Shown here piece after piece: positions 54,280-62,728 of a stretch of 64,000 bases of DNA. This DNA is from Stenotrophomonas maltophilia (GTDB lineage: Bacteria; Pseudomonadota; Gammaproteobacteria; Xanthomonadales; Xanthomonadaceae): NCBI RefSeq assembly GCF_004920835.1, contig NZ_QFHO01000004.1:124001-188000 (forward strand), given 5' to 3'. The notes beneath the pieces are model-generated. The model ran no database searches. It worked only from the letters and a program-made list of their open reading frames with translations, and was not told the DNA's origin. Made by a program: the position numbers and the translations under genes. Position 1 is the first letter of the stretch. Every line of letters starts with the position of its first letter.

Positions 54280-54436
54280 CGGCCCGCGTCACAAAGTGAC
54301 AAAAACGACACGGGCCGCCGCAAAAAGCTCTACGTCGATATCCGACAGGAACATCTGGATCCCCCCTGTTCCGGCCCTGTCGGATGTCGGCACCTCTGAA
54401 GGCAGACGGCCCCGCAATGCGGGGCCGTTTGTTTTG
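54280..54436 (+). ncRNA. Candidate small RNA with C-rich loop and intrinsic terminator
   Basis: CGGCCCG/CGGGCCG (54280-54317) encloses GTCAC-AAA-GTGAC. A long hairpin (54335-54390) pairs ATCCGACA with TGTCGGAT and GGAACA with TGTTCC, leaving loop TCTGGATCCCCCC. It ends with a perfect 10-bp terminator, ACGGCCCCGC-AAT-GCGGGGCCGT (54406-54428), and TTGTTTT. C-rich loops are typical of trans-acting RNAs such as Xanthomonas sX13, though homology is not claimed. The terminator could instead serve the lipoprotein mRNA, 175 bases upstream. The 5' end is unknown. Confidence 0.5.
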
Positions 54437-54469
54437 ACGGGTCGCCAACCGGCGACAGCCCCGGCTTCA

Positions 54470-54494
54470 GTAGATCCATGCCATGCGTGGATGG
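54470..54494 (+). repeat. SMAG-type REP palindrome
   Basis: GTAGATCCATGC followed by CATGCGTGGATGG has the GTAG head and an ATCCA/TGGAT dyad with one wobble pair. It lies between the two candidate RNAs. Confidence 0.6.
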
Positions 54495-54511
54495 CGCCTT
54501 CCCGACAGAGC

Positions 54512-54630
54512 AAAAAAACAGGGCCGGACAGTCCCCCGACTGCCGGCCCCCTGCTCCCCCACCGTGCGCCTGTACCGGCCCCTGTTCCAATTCCGGTCAC
54601 GGGCGCCTACGGCGCCAGCCACGGTGGGTG
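54512..54630 (-). ncRNA. Candidate structured small RNA on the minus strand
   Basis: The minus strand has a strong intrinsic terminator: GGGCCGG + CAGTC stem arms (54521-54549, one bulged base, loop GGGG), followed by TGTTTTTTT. No minus-strand gene lies upstream before mnmG. Just 5' of it CACCGTG (54626-54620) pairs with CACGGTG (54566-54560), enclosing hairpins GGCGCC-GTA-GGCGCC and ACCGG/CCGGT, a three-way junction. The second hairpin's 14-base loop contains GGAACAGGGG. The 5' end and promoter are unknown. Confidence 0.5.
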
Positions 54631-54719
54631 CTATTGGGTTATCTGCAAAAATCCTGCCAACTTTAGGGCTGATTTCGACGCCAGGCGCCTGGCGACGACG
54701 TCCCGGCCCGGAATGGCGC

Positions 54720-54725
54720 TAAAAT
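54720..54725 (+). promoter_or_regulatory. Possible -10 box of mnmG
   Basis: TAAAAT lies 52 bases before the mnmG start in an otherwise very GC-rich stretch. No good -35 is visible at normal spacing. Confidence 0.3.
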
Positions 54726-54777
54726 CGCCACCCCGGCGCCGCCCCCGGCCGCGCCCGCATCCAGCTGAACAGCACCC

Positions 54778-56667
54778 ATGAACCCGTCCTTCCATCGTTA
54801 CGACGTCATCGTCATCGGCGGTGGCCACGCTGGCACCGAAGCCGCGCTGGCCGCGGCCCGCACCGGCGTGCGCACCCTGCTGCTGACCCACAACATCGAG
54901 ACGGTGGGCGCGATGAGCTGCAACCCGGCCATCGGCGGCATCGGCAAGGGCCACCTGGTCAAGGAAATCGACGCCCTTGGCGGTGCGATGGCGCATGCCG
55001 CCGACCGCGCCGGCATCCAGTGGCGCACGCTCAACGCCTCCAAGGGTCCGGCCGTGCGTGCCACCCGCTGCCAGGCCGACCGCAACCTGTACCGCATGGC
55101 GATCCGCGCCATTGTCGAAGGCCAGGCCAACCTGACCGTGTTCCAGGCCGCAGTAGACGATCTGGTGATCGAGGGTGACGCCGTGCGCGGGGTCATCACC
55201 CAGACCGGCCTGCGCTTCGACGCCGAAGCGGTGGTGCTGACCGCCGGCACCTTCCTGGCCGGCAAGATCCATGTCGGGCCGACCCAGTACGCCGCCGGCC
55301 GCATGGGCGACCCGCCGGCCACCACGCTGGCCGCGCGCCTGCGCGAGCGCCCGTTCCAGGTCGACCGCCTGAAGACCGGTACGCCGCCGCGCATCGATGG
55401 CCGCTCGCTGGACTACAGCGTGATGGACGAGCAGCCCGGCGATACGCCGCGGCCGGTGATGTCCTTCCTCGGCTCGGTGGACGAGCATCCGCAGCAGGTC
55501 AGCTGCTGGATCACCCACACCACCGAACAGACCCACCAGATCATCCGCGACGCGCTGCATCGCTCGCCGCTGTACAGCGGCCAGATCGAAGGTATCGGCC
55601 CGCGCTACTGCCCGTCCATCGAGGACAAGGTGGTGCGCTTCGCCGAGAAGGCCAGCCACCAGATCTTCGTCGAACCCGAAGGCCTGGGCATCGTCGAGAT
55701 CTACCCCAACGGCATCTCCACCTCGCTGCCGTTCGACGTGCAGCTGGAGATGGTGCGCAGCATCCGCGGGTTCGAGAACGCGCACATCACCCGCCCCGGC
55801 TATGCGATCGAGTACGACTTCTTCGATCCGCGCGGCCTGAAGGCGTCGCTGGAAACTAAGCTGGTCAACGGCCTGTTCTTCGCCGGCCAGATCAACGGTA
55901 CTACCGGCTATGAAGAAGCGGCCGCGCAGGGCCTGCTGGCCGGCCTCAACGCCGCGCGCCAGGTGCGCGGGCTGGAGGGCTGGTGCCCGCGCCGCGACGA
56001 GGCGTACCTGGGCGTGCTGGTGGATGACCTGATCACCCACGGCACCAACGAGCCGTACCGCATGTTCACCAGCCGCGCCGAGTACCGGCTGCAGCTGCGC
56101 GAAGACAACGCCGACCAGCGCCTGACCCCGGTCGGCCGCGGGATGGGCCTGGTCGATGATCGTCGCTGGAGCGCATTCGAGACCAAGCAGGCGGCGGTGG
56201 AGGCCGAGCGCGCGCGACTGGGCGCGCTTTGGGCGACCCCGGCCAATGCGCTGGGCCGCGAAGTGAACGAAACGCTGGGCGTGGCGGTCAGCCGCGAAAC
56301 CAACGTACTGGACCTGATCAAGCGCCCCGAGCTGGATTACGCCAAGCTGATGCAGGTGCCCTCGCTGGGCCCGGCGGTGACCGACGGCAAGGTGGCCGAG
56401 CAGGTGGAGATCGGCGTGAAGTACGCCGGTTACCTGGATCGCCAGCGCGAGGAGATCGAGCGCCAGCAGCGGCATGAGGCCACGCCGATCGCTGAGGCCT
56501 TCGATTACGCGACCGTGCGCGGGCTGTCGGCCGAAGCACTGCAGAAGCTGGAGCGCGTTCGGCCGCAGACCATCGGTCAGGCGCAGCGCATCCCGGGCAT
56601 GACCCCCGCGGCGATCTCGCTGCTGCTGGTGCACCTGGAGCGCGCACGCCGCGGCCGCGTGGCGTAA
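54778..56667 (+). CDS. mnmG: tRNA uridine-5-carboxymethylaminomethyl modification enzyme MnmG (GidA)
   Basis: The protein has 629 residues, normal for MnmG. With MnmE it modifies U34 of certain tRNAs using FAD. The FAD motif [105 protein letters not shown], and [21 protein letters not shown] are all intact. mnmE is not in the window. SMAG repeats follow the stop. Confidence 0.97.
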   Translation: MNPSFHRYDVIVIGGGHAGTEAALAAARTGVRTLLLTHNIETVGAMSCNPAIGGIGKGHLVKEIDALGGAMAHAADRAGIQWRTLNASKGPAVRATRCQADRNLYRMAIRAIVEGQANLTVFQAAVDDLVIEGDAVRGVITQTGLRFDAEAVVLTAGTFLAGKIHVGPTQYAAGRMGDPPATTLAARLRERPFQVDRLKTGTPPRIDGRSLDYSVMDEQPGDTPRPVMSFLGSVDEHPQQVSCWITHTTEQTHQIIRDALHRSPLYSGQIEGIGPRYCPSIEDKVVRFAEKASHQIFVEPEGLGIVEIYPNGISTSLPFDVQLEMVRSIRGFENAHITRPGYAIEYDFFDPRGLKASLETKLVNGLFFAGQINGTTGYEEAAAQGLLAGLNAARQVRGLEGWCPRRDEAYLGVLVDDLITHGTNEPYRMFTSRAEYRLQLREDNADQRLTPVGRGMGLVDDRRWSAFETKQAAVEAERARLGALWATPANALGREVNETLGVAVSRETNVLDLIKRPELDYAKLMQVPSLGPAVTDGKVAEQVEIGVKYAGYLDRQREEIERQQRHEATPIAEAFDYATVRGLSAEALQKLERVRPQTIGQAQRIPGMTPAAISLLLVHLERARRGRVA

Positions 56668-56685
56668 GCGGTCGCACCTGCTTCT

Positions 56686-56795
56686 GGTGGCTGCCGACCT
56701 TGGTCGGCACATAGCTCTGCCCTAGTGGGTGCCGACCTTGGTCGGCACGAATCATCTGATCGCATGCTTCCGTGCCGACCAAGGTCGGCACCCAC
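56686..56795. repeat. Cluster of three SMAG-type elements
   Basis: Two direct copies with core TGCCGACCTTGGTCGGCAC (56686-56710 and 56725-56748) are followed by an inverted copy (56771-56795). They fill the gap between convergent mnmG and smeC and could form alternative hairpins. Confidence 0.85.
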
Positions 56796-56829
56796 CGGAG
56801 CGGAAGACGCACACACCCGCGCAAGCGCG

Positions 56830-58245
56830 TTACCGTGCGTCGGCGCCACCTCCCAGCACCTTGAACAACGTCACCCGGTTGCCCGCCTCCTGCTGCTGCA
56901 ACGCAATCAGGTCCTGCTGCGCGGCATACAGGCTGCGCTGTGCATCCAGCGCCTGCAGATAGCCGTCCAGCCCGGTGCGGTAACGCACATCGGCCAGCGT
57001 GTAGCTGCGCTGGCTGGCGGCGACCAGTGCACGCTGCGCTTCCATTTGCGCAACCAGGTGATCACGCGTGGCCAGCGCATCGGCCACTTCGCTGAAGGCC
57101 TGCTGGATTGCCTTCTCGTACTGGGCGATGCCGATGTCCTTGCCGATCTTCGAGGCATCCAGAGAGGCCTTCAACGCGCCGGCGTGGAAGATCGGCGCAG
57201 TGATGCTGGGTGCGAACGACCAACCGCGGGTACCGGCCGAGAACAGCGTCGACAACACGGTGGAACTGTGGCCGTAGTTGGCGGTCAGCGTCAGCGTCGG
57301 GAAGAACGCGGCGCGCGCAGCGCCGATATCGGCATTGGCCGCCTGCAGTGCGTGCTCGGCGGACAGCACGTCCGGGCGCTGCAGCAGCACGCTTGAGGGA
57401 AGGTTGGCCGGCAGCGGTGCCAGCGCCACGGTGCCATCCAGCGCCTGCGCGCTGGGCAGCAACGCCGCGTCAAGCGGAGCGCCCACCAGCAACTGCAGCG
57501 CATCGCGATCCTGCGCCTGCTGGGTCTGCAGCCTGGCCAGCGCAGCGCGCGCGGCTTCCACGCTGGTCTGCACCTGCGACAGGTCCAGGCCCGAGGCCAA
57601 CCCCTGTGCGTGGCGGGCCTCGGTGCGCTGCAGGGTCTGCTGCTGGCTGTCCAGGGTCTGCAGGGTGAACGCCAGCGACTGCTCGTCCGCCGCCAGCGCC
57701 AGCCACGCCGTCGCCACTTCGGCCACCAGGCTGGTGCGCGCGGCGCGCTGGTTCTCGGCGCTGGCCAGCCAGTTCTGCAGCGCCTCGTTCTTCAGACTGC
57801 GGATGCGCCCGAACAAATCCAGTTCCCAGCTGCTGATACCCACCTGCACCGCATCGGATTCGGTCACCTGAGTGGTACCGGTCTCGCTGTTGGCATCACT
57901 CACCCGCGAGCGGGTGACGCTGCCGCTGGCATCCACCGATGGCAGCAGCGCCGCGCGCTGGATGCGGTATTGCGCGCGTTCCTTCTCCACCTGCAGCACC
58001 GCCACGCGCAGGTCGCGGTTGTTCTGCAGTGCCAGCGCGATGACCTTCTGCAGGCGCGGCTCCAGGAACACTTCGCGCCAGGCCGGCATCGCCAATGCCG
58101 GCCCGGCCTCGCCAGTGGTGGCATTGTCGAACTGTGCCGGCACCGGTGCTTCGGGCAGCTGGTAGTGCGGGGCCATGCTCACGCAGCCGCCCAGCACGGT
58201 GGTCATCGTTGCGGCCGCCAGGGCGCGCAGCAGCATCAGCTTCAT
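56830..58245 (-). CDS. smeC: Outer-membrane efflux channel SmeC (OprM/TolC family)
   Basis: The protein has 471 residues. Start overlaps the smeB stop as ATGA. The signal LRALAAATMTTVLGGC carries a lipobox, as in OprM. Two OEP repeats are visible: RVAVLQVEKERAQYRIQRAALLPSVDASGS with ISSWELDLFGRIRSL, and LSAEHALQAANADIGAARAAFFPTLTLTANYG with APSITAPIFHAGALKASLDAS. It forms the trimeric exit duct for SmeAB. Confidence 0.93.
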   Translation of the reverse strand: MKLMLLRALAAATMTTVLGGCVSMAPHYQLPEAPVPAQFDNATTGEAGPALAMPAWREVFLEPRLQKVIALALQNNRDLRVAVLQVEKERAQYRIQRAALLPSVDASGSVTRSRVSDANSETGTTQVTESDAVQVGISSWELDLFGRIRSLKNEALQNWLASAENQRAARTSLVAEVATAWLALAADEQSLAFTLQTLDSQQQTLQRTEARHAQGLASGLDLSQVQTSVEAARAALARLQTQQAQDRDALQLLVGAPLDAALLPSAQALDGTVALAPLPANLPSSVLLQRPDVLSAEHALQAANADIGAARAAFFPTLTLTANYGHSSTVLSTLFSAGTRGWSFAPSITAPIFHAGALKASLDASKIGKDIGIAQYEKAIQQAFSEVADALATRDHLVAQMEAQRALVAASQRSYTLADVRYRTGLDGYLQALDAQRSLYAAQQDLIALQQQEAGNRVTLFKVLGGGADAR

Positions 58246-61200
58246 GGGCTTGCCTCCGTGGCAGTGGCTTCGGCCGGCGCACGGCCCGGGAACATGCGGC
58301 GCACCAGCAGATAGAACAACGGCACGAAGAACATGCCCAGCACCATCGAGGCGACCGTACCGCCGGCCACGCCGGTACCCAGCGAACGGCGCGCGGCCGA
58401 ACCGGCGCCAGTGGCGAATACCAGCGGCAACACGCCCATCAGGAACGCCAGCGAGGTCATCACGATCGGCCGCAACCGCAGATAGACCGCCTGCAGGATC
58501 GCTTCGCGGGTGCTCTTGCCCTGCTGTTCGAGGATGCGCGCGAACTCGACGATCAGGATGCCGTTCTTCGCTGCCAGACCAATCGTGGTCAGCAGGCCGA
58601 CCTGGAAGTACACGTCGTTGTTGAGGCCACGCAGGTTCATCATCAGCACGGCACCGAACACGCCCACCGGCACCGCCAGCATCACCGCGAACGGCACCGC
58701 CCAGCTTTCATACAGCGCGGCCAGGCACAGGAACACGAACAGCAGCGAGATGGCGTACAGCATGGGCGCCTGGTTGCCTGACAGCTGCTCCTGGTAGGCC
58801 ATGTCCGACCAGGCATGGCTGAAGCCTTCCGGCAGTGTGTCGGCCAGGCGCGCGATCTCGGCCATCGCCTCGCCAGAGCTGACGCCGGGCGCCGGCTGGC
58901 CGGTGATTTCCATCGCCGATACGCCGTTGTAACGCTGCAGCGCGGCCGGCGCGCTGGTCCAGTGGCTGCTGACCAGCGACGACAGCGGCACCATCTGGCC
59001 GGCCTGGTTGCGCACGCTCCAGCGCTCGATGTCCTGCGGCTGCATGCGTGCTTCAGCGGTGCCCTGGATGAACACCTTCTTGATGCGGCCCTTGTAGATG
59101 AAGTTGTTGACGAAGTCGCCGCCCAGCGCCGCGTTCAAGGTGTCATTGATGTCCTGCGGATTCACGCCCATGGCCTGCGCCTTGGCGTCGTCCACCTTCA
59201 CGGCGTACACCGGCGCGTCTTCCAGGCTGGCATAACGCACGTTGACCAGCTTCGGATCCTTGGCGGCCTCCTTCAGCAGCGTGTTGCGCGCGGCCACGGC
59301 GGCGGCATGGCCGGCACCGCCTTCGTCCTGCAGTTCCAGGGTGAAACCACCGGCATCGCCCAGGCCGAGGATGGCCGGTGGCGAGGTGATGAACACCTGC
59401 GCATCGGGCACGCTGGCCATGGCTGCGGTCAGCCGCGCGGCGATGGTATCGGCATCGTCCTTGCGGTCATCCCAATCCTTGAGCCGGATGAAGGCCTGGC
59501 CGACGTTCTGGCCGCTGCCGGTAACACTGAAACCGGCAGTTGCCTGGATCGACAGCACACTGTTGTCCTTCACTGCGGCGGCACTGAGGCGATCCATCAC
59601 CGCGCGGGTCTGCTCCAGGGTGGAACCGGCCGGCAGCTTCACCAGCGCGTTGAGCATGCCCTGGTCCTCATCGGGCAGGAACGCGCCCGGCAGGTGCCAC
59701 AGCAGCAGGCCGGTGGCCACGCTCAGCACCAGGTAGAACAGCACGCCCAGCGCGCGCCGGCCGAGGAAACCATCGACGCGATGGCGCAGGCCATTGGAGG
59801 TGCGCTCGAAGCGGTGGTTGAACCAGATGAAGAACTTGCCCAGCAGGCTCGGCTCGCCGCCGTGGTCACCATGTGGGTGGCCGCCCTTGGGAATCTGATG
59901 CAGGATGCTGCCGCACAGCGCCGGCGTGATGGTCATCGCCACCAGCACCGACAGGATCATCGCAGCAGCGATCGTGACCGAGAACTGGCGATAGATCACG
60001 CCGGTGACACCGCTGAAGAACGCCATCGGCAGGAACACCGCGGTGAGCACCAGCACGATGCCGACCAGCGCACCGGTGATCTGGCCCATTGCCTTCAGCG
60101 TGGCCGGCTTCGGTGCCAGCCCTTCGAAGGTCATCACCCGCTCCACGTTCTCCACCACCACGATGGCATCGTCCACCAGCAGGCCGATGGCCAGCACCAG
60201 CGCGAACATGGTCAGTGTGTTGATCGAATAGCCGAACGCGGCCAGCACGCCGAACGTGCCCAGCAGCACCACCGGCACCGCGATGGTCGGGATCAGCGTG
60301 GCCCGCCAGTTCTGCAGGAACAGGTACATCACCAGCACGACCAGTGCGATCGCCTCGATCAGGGTGATCACCACTTCCTTCAGCGAGATGGTCACGAACG
60401 GCGTGGTGGTGAATGCCACGTGGGCGGTGTAGCCATGCGGCCAGTACTTCTGCAGCTGCTGAAGCCGTGCATCGATGGCCTTGGAGACTGCGATCGCGTT
60501 CGCACCGGCATTGAGTTCAATGCCCAGCGAGGCCGACGGCTTGCCGTTGAAGGTGCTGATGCTGTCGTAGCTCTCCGGGCCCAGGCCGATCGTCGCCACG
60601 TCGCCCAGATGCACCACGCTGCCATTGGCATCGGCCTTGAGTACCACCTGCGCGAACTGCTCGGGCGTGTGCAGGCGGCTGCGCGCGGTCACCGTGGCGT
60701 CCAGCTGCTGGCCCTTCAGCGCCGGCTGGCCACCCAGTTCACCGGCCGACACGTCGGTATTCTGCGCCTGCAGTGCGGTTTCGATGTCCGACGGCATCAG
60801 CGCGTACTGGCGCATCTTCTCCGGGTCCAGCCAGATACGCATCGCGTATTCCTGGCCGATCGGCTGGATGTTGCCGACGCCGCTGACACGGCTGATCTGG
60901 TCGTCGATGCGCGCTTCCATGAAGTTGGCGACATCGAAGTTGTCCATGCTGCCGTCTTCGCTGGTGAACGACAGCACCTCGAAGATCGAGCCACTGGACT
61001 TGGTGATGGTCAGGCCGTTCTGCTGCACCGCCTGCGGCAGCGTCGCCATAGCCGCCTGCAGCTGGTTCTGCACCTGCACCTGTGCAGTGTCCGGATTGGT
61101 ACCGGTAGCGAACACCAGGTTGACCTGCGCCGAGCCGTCCGAGGCGCTGGTGGAGGTCATGTACATCAGGTGGTCCAGGCTCTGCTGGGACTGCTCGATG

Positions 61201-61391
61201 ACCTGGGTGACCGCGTTTTCCACGGTCTGTGACGAGGCGCCGGTGTAGGTGGCGCGGATGGTGATGGTGGGCGGGGCGATCTGCGGGTAGCGGTCCACCG
61301 GCAGGATCAGGATCGCGAGCAGGCCGAGCAGGCTGACCGCGATGGCGATCACCCATGCAAAGATCGGCCGGTCGATGAAGAAGCGAACCAT
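58242..61391 (-). CDS. smeB: RND multidrug efflux pump SmeB
   Basis: The protein has 1049 residues, HAE1 RND class. N-terminal FIDRPIFAWVIAIAVSLLGLLAI, helix-4 LALVLAIGLLVDDAIVVVENVERVM with the proton-relay Asp pair, and GGTVASMVLGMFFVPLFYLLVRR near the C-terminus are present, with periplasmic GTNPDTAQVQVQNQLQAA. It exchanges protons for drugs at the inner membrane. It follows smeA by 12 bases. Confidence 0.94.
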   Translation of the reverse strand: MVRFFIDRPIFAWVIAIAVSLLGLLAILILPVDRYPQIAPPTITIRATYTGASSQTVENAVTQVIEQSQQSLDHLMYMTSTSASDGSAQVNLVFATGTNPDTAQVQVQNQLQAAMATLPQAVQQNGLTITKSSGSIFEVLSFTSEDGSMDNFDVANFMEARIDDQISRVSGVGNIQPIGQEYAMRIWLDPEKMRQYALMPSDIETALQAQNTDVSAGELGGQPALKGQQLDATVTARSRLHTPEQFAQVVLKADANGSVVHLGDVATIGLGPESYDSISTFNGKPSASLGIELNAGANAIAVSKAIDARLQQLQKYWPHGYTAHVAFTTTPFVTISLKEVVITLIEAIALVVLVMYLFLQNWRATLIPTIAVPVVLLGTFGVLAAFGYSINTLTMFALVLAIGLLVDDAIVVVENVERVMTFEGLAPKPATLKAMGQITGALVGIVLVLTAVFLPMAFFSGVTGVIYRQFSVTIAAAMILSVLVAMTITPALCGSILHQIPKGGHPHGDHGGEPSLLGKFFIWFNHRFERTSNGLRHRVDGFLGRRALGVLFYLVLSVATGLLLWHLPGAFLPDEDQGMLNALVKLPAGSTLEQTRAVMDRLSAAAVKDNSVLSIQATAGFSVTGSGQNVGQAFIRLKDWDDRKDDADTIAARLTAAMASVPDAQVFITSPPAILGLGDAGGFTLELQDEGGAGHAAAVAARNTLLKEAAKDPKLVNVRYASLEDAPVYAVKVDDAKAQAMGVNPQDINDTLNAALGGDFVNNFIYKGRIKKVFIQGTAEARMQPQDIERWSVRNQAGQMVPLSSLVSSHWTSAPAALQRYNGVSAMEITGQPAPGVSSGEAMAEIARLADTLPEGFSHAWSDMAYQEQLSGNQAPMLYAISLLFVFLCLAALYESWAVPFAVMLAVPVGVFGAVLMMNLRGLNNDVYFQVGLLTTIGLAAKNGILIVEFARILEQQGKSTREAILQAVYLRLRPIVMTSLAFLMGVLPLVFATGAGSAARRSLGTGVAGGTVASMVLGMFFVPLFYLLVRRMFPGRAPAEATATEASP

Positions 61392-61403
61392 GCGCGGCGG
61401 GCC

Positions 61404-62600
61404 TCAGTGCGACTTTTCGTCGGTGTTGCCGTTCGGGTCGATCGCCGGCATGGCGGCCAGCTGCGCGGTGGTGGCTGCGACCGCCTTCACCTGCTGGCCG
61501 AGCGCTACCGCACTGCCGTTGCTGACGATTACCCGCTCACCGGCTTTCAGCCCCTGCATGATCTGCCACTGGTTGCCCACCACCTGGCCGGTACTGACCC
61601 GGCGCTCGACCACGTGGTCCTTGGCATCGAGCAGGCGCAGCAGCGGCTCGCCGCGTTCATTGCGCAGCACCGCCTTCTGCGGCACCAGCAGGGCACGCGC
61701 ATCGGTGGCCATCGGCAGCACCGCCTTCAGGTACATGCCCGGCAGCAGCAGACCGTCCGGGTTCGGAATGACCGCGCGCAACACCACATTGCCGGTACCC
61801 GGATCGACCGCGCTACCGACAAACTCCAGCGTGCCTTCATGGGCATAGGTGCTGCCGTCCTCCAGCAGCACCTTCACCTGCGCCTTGCCGTCGATGGCCT
61901 TCACCAGGCCGGCATCAAGCTGCTTGCGCAGTGCCAGCATCTGCGTGCTGGACTGAGTGACATCCAGGTACACCGGGTCCAACCGCTGGATGGTCGCCAG
62001 CGCCGCTTCCTGTCCTGCAGCGACCAGCGCGCCGGCAGTGACGCTGGAGGTGCCGATGCGGCCCGCGATCGGTGCGGTCACCCGGGTGTAGTCGAGGTTG
62101 ATGCGGGCGGCCTGCAGCGCAGCGCGCGCGGCGATCACATTGGCCTGTGCCTGCTTCAGCGCCGAGGTGGCATCGTCGGCGTCCTGCTTGCTGGCCGCAT
62201 CCAGGCCCAGCAGCGTGCGGGTGCGCTCGGCCTTCGGCTGCGCCGACAGCACGGTGGCCTCGGCCTGCGCCAGCTGGCCACGCGCGGTATCGAAGGCGGC
62301 CTGGTACGGCGCCGGATCGACCTGGTACAGCAGCTGGCCGGCCTTGACCTGCTGGCCTTCGGTGAACAAACGCTGGCGGATCAACCCGCCGATCTGTGGC
62401 CGCACCTCGGACACCTCGAACGGCACCGCGCGACCGGGCAGGCTCTGCTGCAGCGCCAGCGGCTGCGCGCTGGCGGTAATGACGCCCACTTCAGGCGTGG
62501 CCGGGGCGTCGGTCCTGCCCGCCGTACAGGCCGCCAGGGACATCAGCAGGGGCAACAACAATGGATGGGGAGATCGGGACAGCAGGCGCGGGAGTGACAT
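61404..62600 (-). CDS. smeA: Periplasmic adaptor (membrane fusion protein) SmeA
   Basis: The protein has 398 residues. A lipoprotein signal ends LLMSLAAC. The adaptor domains are EVRPQIGGLIRQRLFTEGQQVKAGQLLYQVDPAPYQAAFD (lipoyl half), a coiled coil with KQAQANVIAARAALQAARINLDYTRVTAPIAGRIG, and a C-terminal beta barrel with GMYLKAVLPM and VPQKAVLR. It links SmeB to SmeC and is first in the operon. A BaeR-box-like sequence lies about 50 bases upstream. Confidence 0.93.
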   Translation of the reverse strand: MSLPRLLSRSPHPLLLPLLMSLAACTAGRTDAPATPEVGVITASAQPLALQQSLPGRAVPFEVSEVRPQIGGLIRQRLFTEGQQVKAGQLLYQVDPAPYQAAFDTARGQLAQAEATVLSAQPKAERTRTLLGLDAASKQDADDATSALKQAQANVIAARAALQAARINLDYTRVTAPIAGRIGTSSVTAGALVAAGQEAALATIQRLDPVYLDVTQSSTQMLALRKQLDAGLVKAIDGKAQVKVLLEDGSTYAHEGTLEFVGSAVDPGTGNVVLRAVIPNPDGLLLPGMYLKAVLPMATDARALLVPQKAVLRNERGEPLLRLLDAKDHVVERRVSTGQVVGNQWQIMQGLKAGERVIVSNGSAVALGQQVKAVAATTAQLAAMPAIDPNGNTDEKSH

Positions 62601-62651
62601 GGGGGGCGTGGGGGCCTTGCGTTGACCCGTGCACGCTGCCGTGGAACTGTG

Positions 62652-62670
62652 CAGAGAATATGGAGAATCT
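62652..62670 (-). promoter_or_regulatory. BaeR-box-like tandem repeat between smeA and smeS
   Basis: On the minus strand AGATTCTCCATATTCTCTG contains ATTCTC twice, nine bases apart. TTCTCCAT is the core of the E. coli BaeR box. It lies in the 128-bp divergent gap, about 50-70 bases from each start, a good place for SmeR to act. Confidence 0.55.
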
Positions 62671-62728
62671 GCGACCAGCTCAGCTGGCGCTTGCTTTCAG
62701 CGCCACATGCGCCGCTAATGGCCCCGCG

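Noticed and set aside
54631-56712. Minus-strand open frame of nearly 700 codons opposite mnmG
   Set aside because: mnmG is unmistakable and the antisense product has no recognisable motif.
58815-61232. Plus-strand open frame of about 800 codons opposite smeB
   Set aside because: His/Gln/Arg-rich antisense translation of a clear RND transporter; not a gene.
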